64,000 nt of DNA. Source: Vanilla planifolia (Eukaryota > Streptophyta > Magnoliopsida > Asparagales > Orchidaceae). The notes under the pieces were generated by a model. That model was not told the origin of the DNA. It was given only the letters and a program-made list of their open reading frames with translations, and searched no databases. Location of the stretch: positions 29,564,670 through 29,628,669 of the forward strand of contig CM043872.1 in assembly GCA_023846275.1 (NCBI GenBank), given 5' to 3'. This document shows, in pieces, positions 63,240 through 64,000 of the stretch. Position numbers and translations under genes: made by a program. How positions within the stretch are numbered: the stretch's first letter is position 1; every line of letters starts with the position of its first letter.

Positions 63240-63790
63240 ACTTTATGATTCAGGAGATTGTACAAATACGATGTACCACTAACAACATTATCTAAGCAGT
63301 CATTATTGTTTTGTCTAGCTCATTTTCATCATGCAAAATGGATCATACATATATGATGAGTATATCGTGCGGTACGACTAAAATAAAATTGTGCAAATCT
63401 ATTCTAAACTCTCAAAAATGTTGTGCAATGAAGGATCGTAAACTGTGGTATGTTCTACGACAAATCCATTTATGCTAATTACTTTGTTATCATATTAGTA
63501 CAATGTGAATCGTACTCTTACGATGTAAATCTGTCCAATATATGATTAAGTCTCGTGCTCTAGGGTGAAATGTTATCGTATAAATATGAAAGTAATATCG
63601 TGCCTTATGATTGAAATTGGCACTCTTACAGCCTAACTCTTGAACTTTCATTAAATAAAAAATAGATTATATAATTATAATGAATATCATTATATTGTAT
63701 TAAAATCATTAGCTCTTTATATCTCTTAGGATTACAAGTGACGTACTCATAAGATATGAAATGCCATACTTGTATGACAATATAACAAAA
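63240..63790. repeat. Region rich in TACGA / TCGTA motifs
   Basis: TACGA, TCGTA, CGTAC and close variants (for example AATACGATGTACC, GTGCGGTACGAC, TTCTACGAC, AATCGTACTCTTACGATG, TTATCGTATAAAT) recur on both strands every 40-80 bp. CG dinucleotides are otherwise rare here. The pattern looks like a degraded internally repetitive element, not coding sequence. Confidence 0.4.
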
Positions 63791-64000
63791 TTCTAATTTT
63801 TCTCATCGTTTGGTTCAATCCCTTGTTTAATCATTCTAATGAATAATTGTATAATTATGAAAGTTGACATTGTACTATACAAAATATTAAGACACCTAAA
63901 ACTTAAAAATACATCTCTTGTGTAGGCTATCAATGTACTTGTATAATAAGAACATTGCAATTGTATGAATAGCAGAACCATTAATATTACTCAATATCAC

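Larger units (their letters stand above)
56321..64000 (+). other. RRG: Start of a >7.6-kb RRG intron
   Basis: It begins with a good donor (CTT|GTAAGT). No later RRG exon is recognisable to the window end. From 56321 to about 58600 I see only AT-rich sequence. From about 58690 to 62440 lies a degenerate tandem array, and further minisatellite and TACGA-rich sequence follow to 63.8 kb, annotated separately. Small ORFs in the array are not conserved between copies. Confidence 0.7.

Noticed and set aside
1..64000. tRNA, rRNA, snRNA genes or CRISPR-like arrays
   Set aside because: No GTTCGANNC-type B box with a matching acceptor stem, no plant snRNA upstream element, and no regularly spaced identical repeats with unique spacers were seen on either strand. 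The 24-bp minisatellite has no spacer structure.

Overview
This window is nuclear DNA from a flowering plant. The evidence is spliced genes with plant-specific families (remorin, a DUF155 protein of the RETARDED ROOT GROWTH type, FMO GS-OX-like), GT-AG introns, strongly AT-rich introns and intergenic DNA, many microsatellites, and decayed Ty3/gypsy retrotransposon pieces. I cannot resolve the species. There is no bacterial, organellar or viral gene set, no CRISPR array, and no tRNA or rRNA that I could recognise.

Layout from left to right. (1) The 3' part of COG1 (Golgi tethering complex subunit 1) on the + strand, 1788-18762. Its five visible exons are split by a 14.7-kb intron that carries sense and antisense Ty3/gypsy remnants, tandem repeats and a decayed duplicate of the next exon's start. 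(2) An RZ-1C-like RNA-binding protein on the - strand, 19803-26760, convergent with COG1. Its RRM is interrupted by a 6-kb intron. (3) A divergent promoter region with site II elements. (4) A complete heparanase-like family 79 glycoside hydrolase on +, 28524-32466, with nine coding exons, one GC-AG intron and a possible overlapping upstream ORF. (5) A remorin on +, 34350-37627. (6) About 8 kb of gene-poor, repeat-rich DNA holding a G-box-rich island, an AT microsatellite and one unexplained GC-rich ORF. (7) A complete flavin-containing monooxygenase of the GS-OX-like type on -, 45601-49280. (8) About 6.4 kb of gene-poor DNA with small duplications and one exon-like orphan segment. (9) The first two exons of an RRG (DUF155, mitochondrial) gene on +, 55661-56320. 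Its second intron runs off the window and contains a degenerate tandem array with a period of about 1.5 kb.

The six genes are unrelated housekeeping or specialised genes (vesicle tethering, RNA processing, cell-wall glycan hydrolysis, membrane nanodomains, S-oxygenation, mitochondrial root-growth factor). They do not form a pathway. Exon boundaries below were derived by hand from splice consensus, unbroken reading phase and recalled family sequence, not from transcripts. The most unusual content is structural: the giant COG1 intron with a dead exon copy, the 1.5-kb array, and the splicing oddities of the GH79 gene. I found no convincing previously undescribed multi-gene system.
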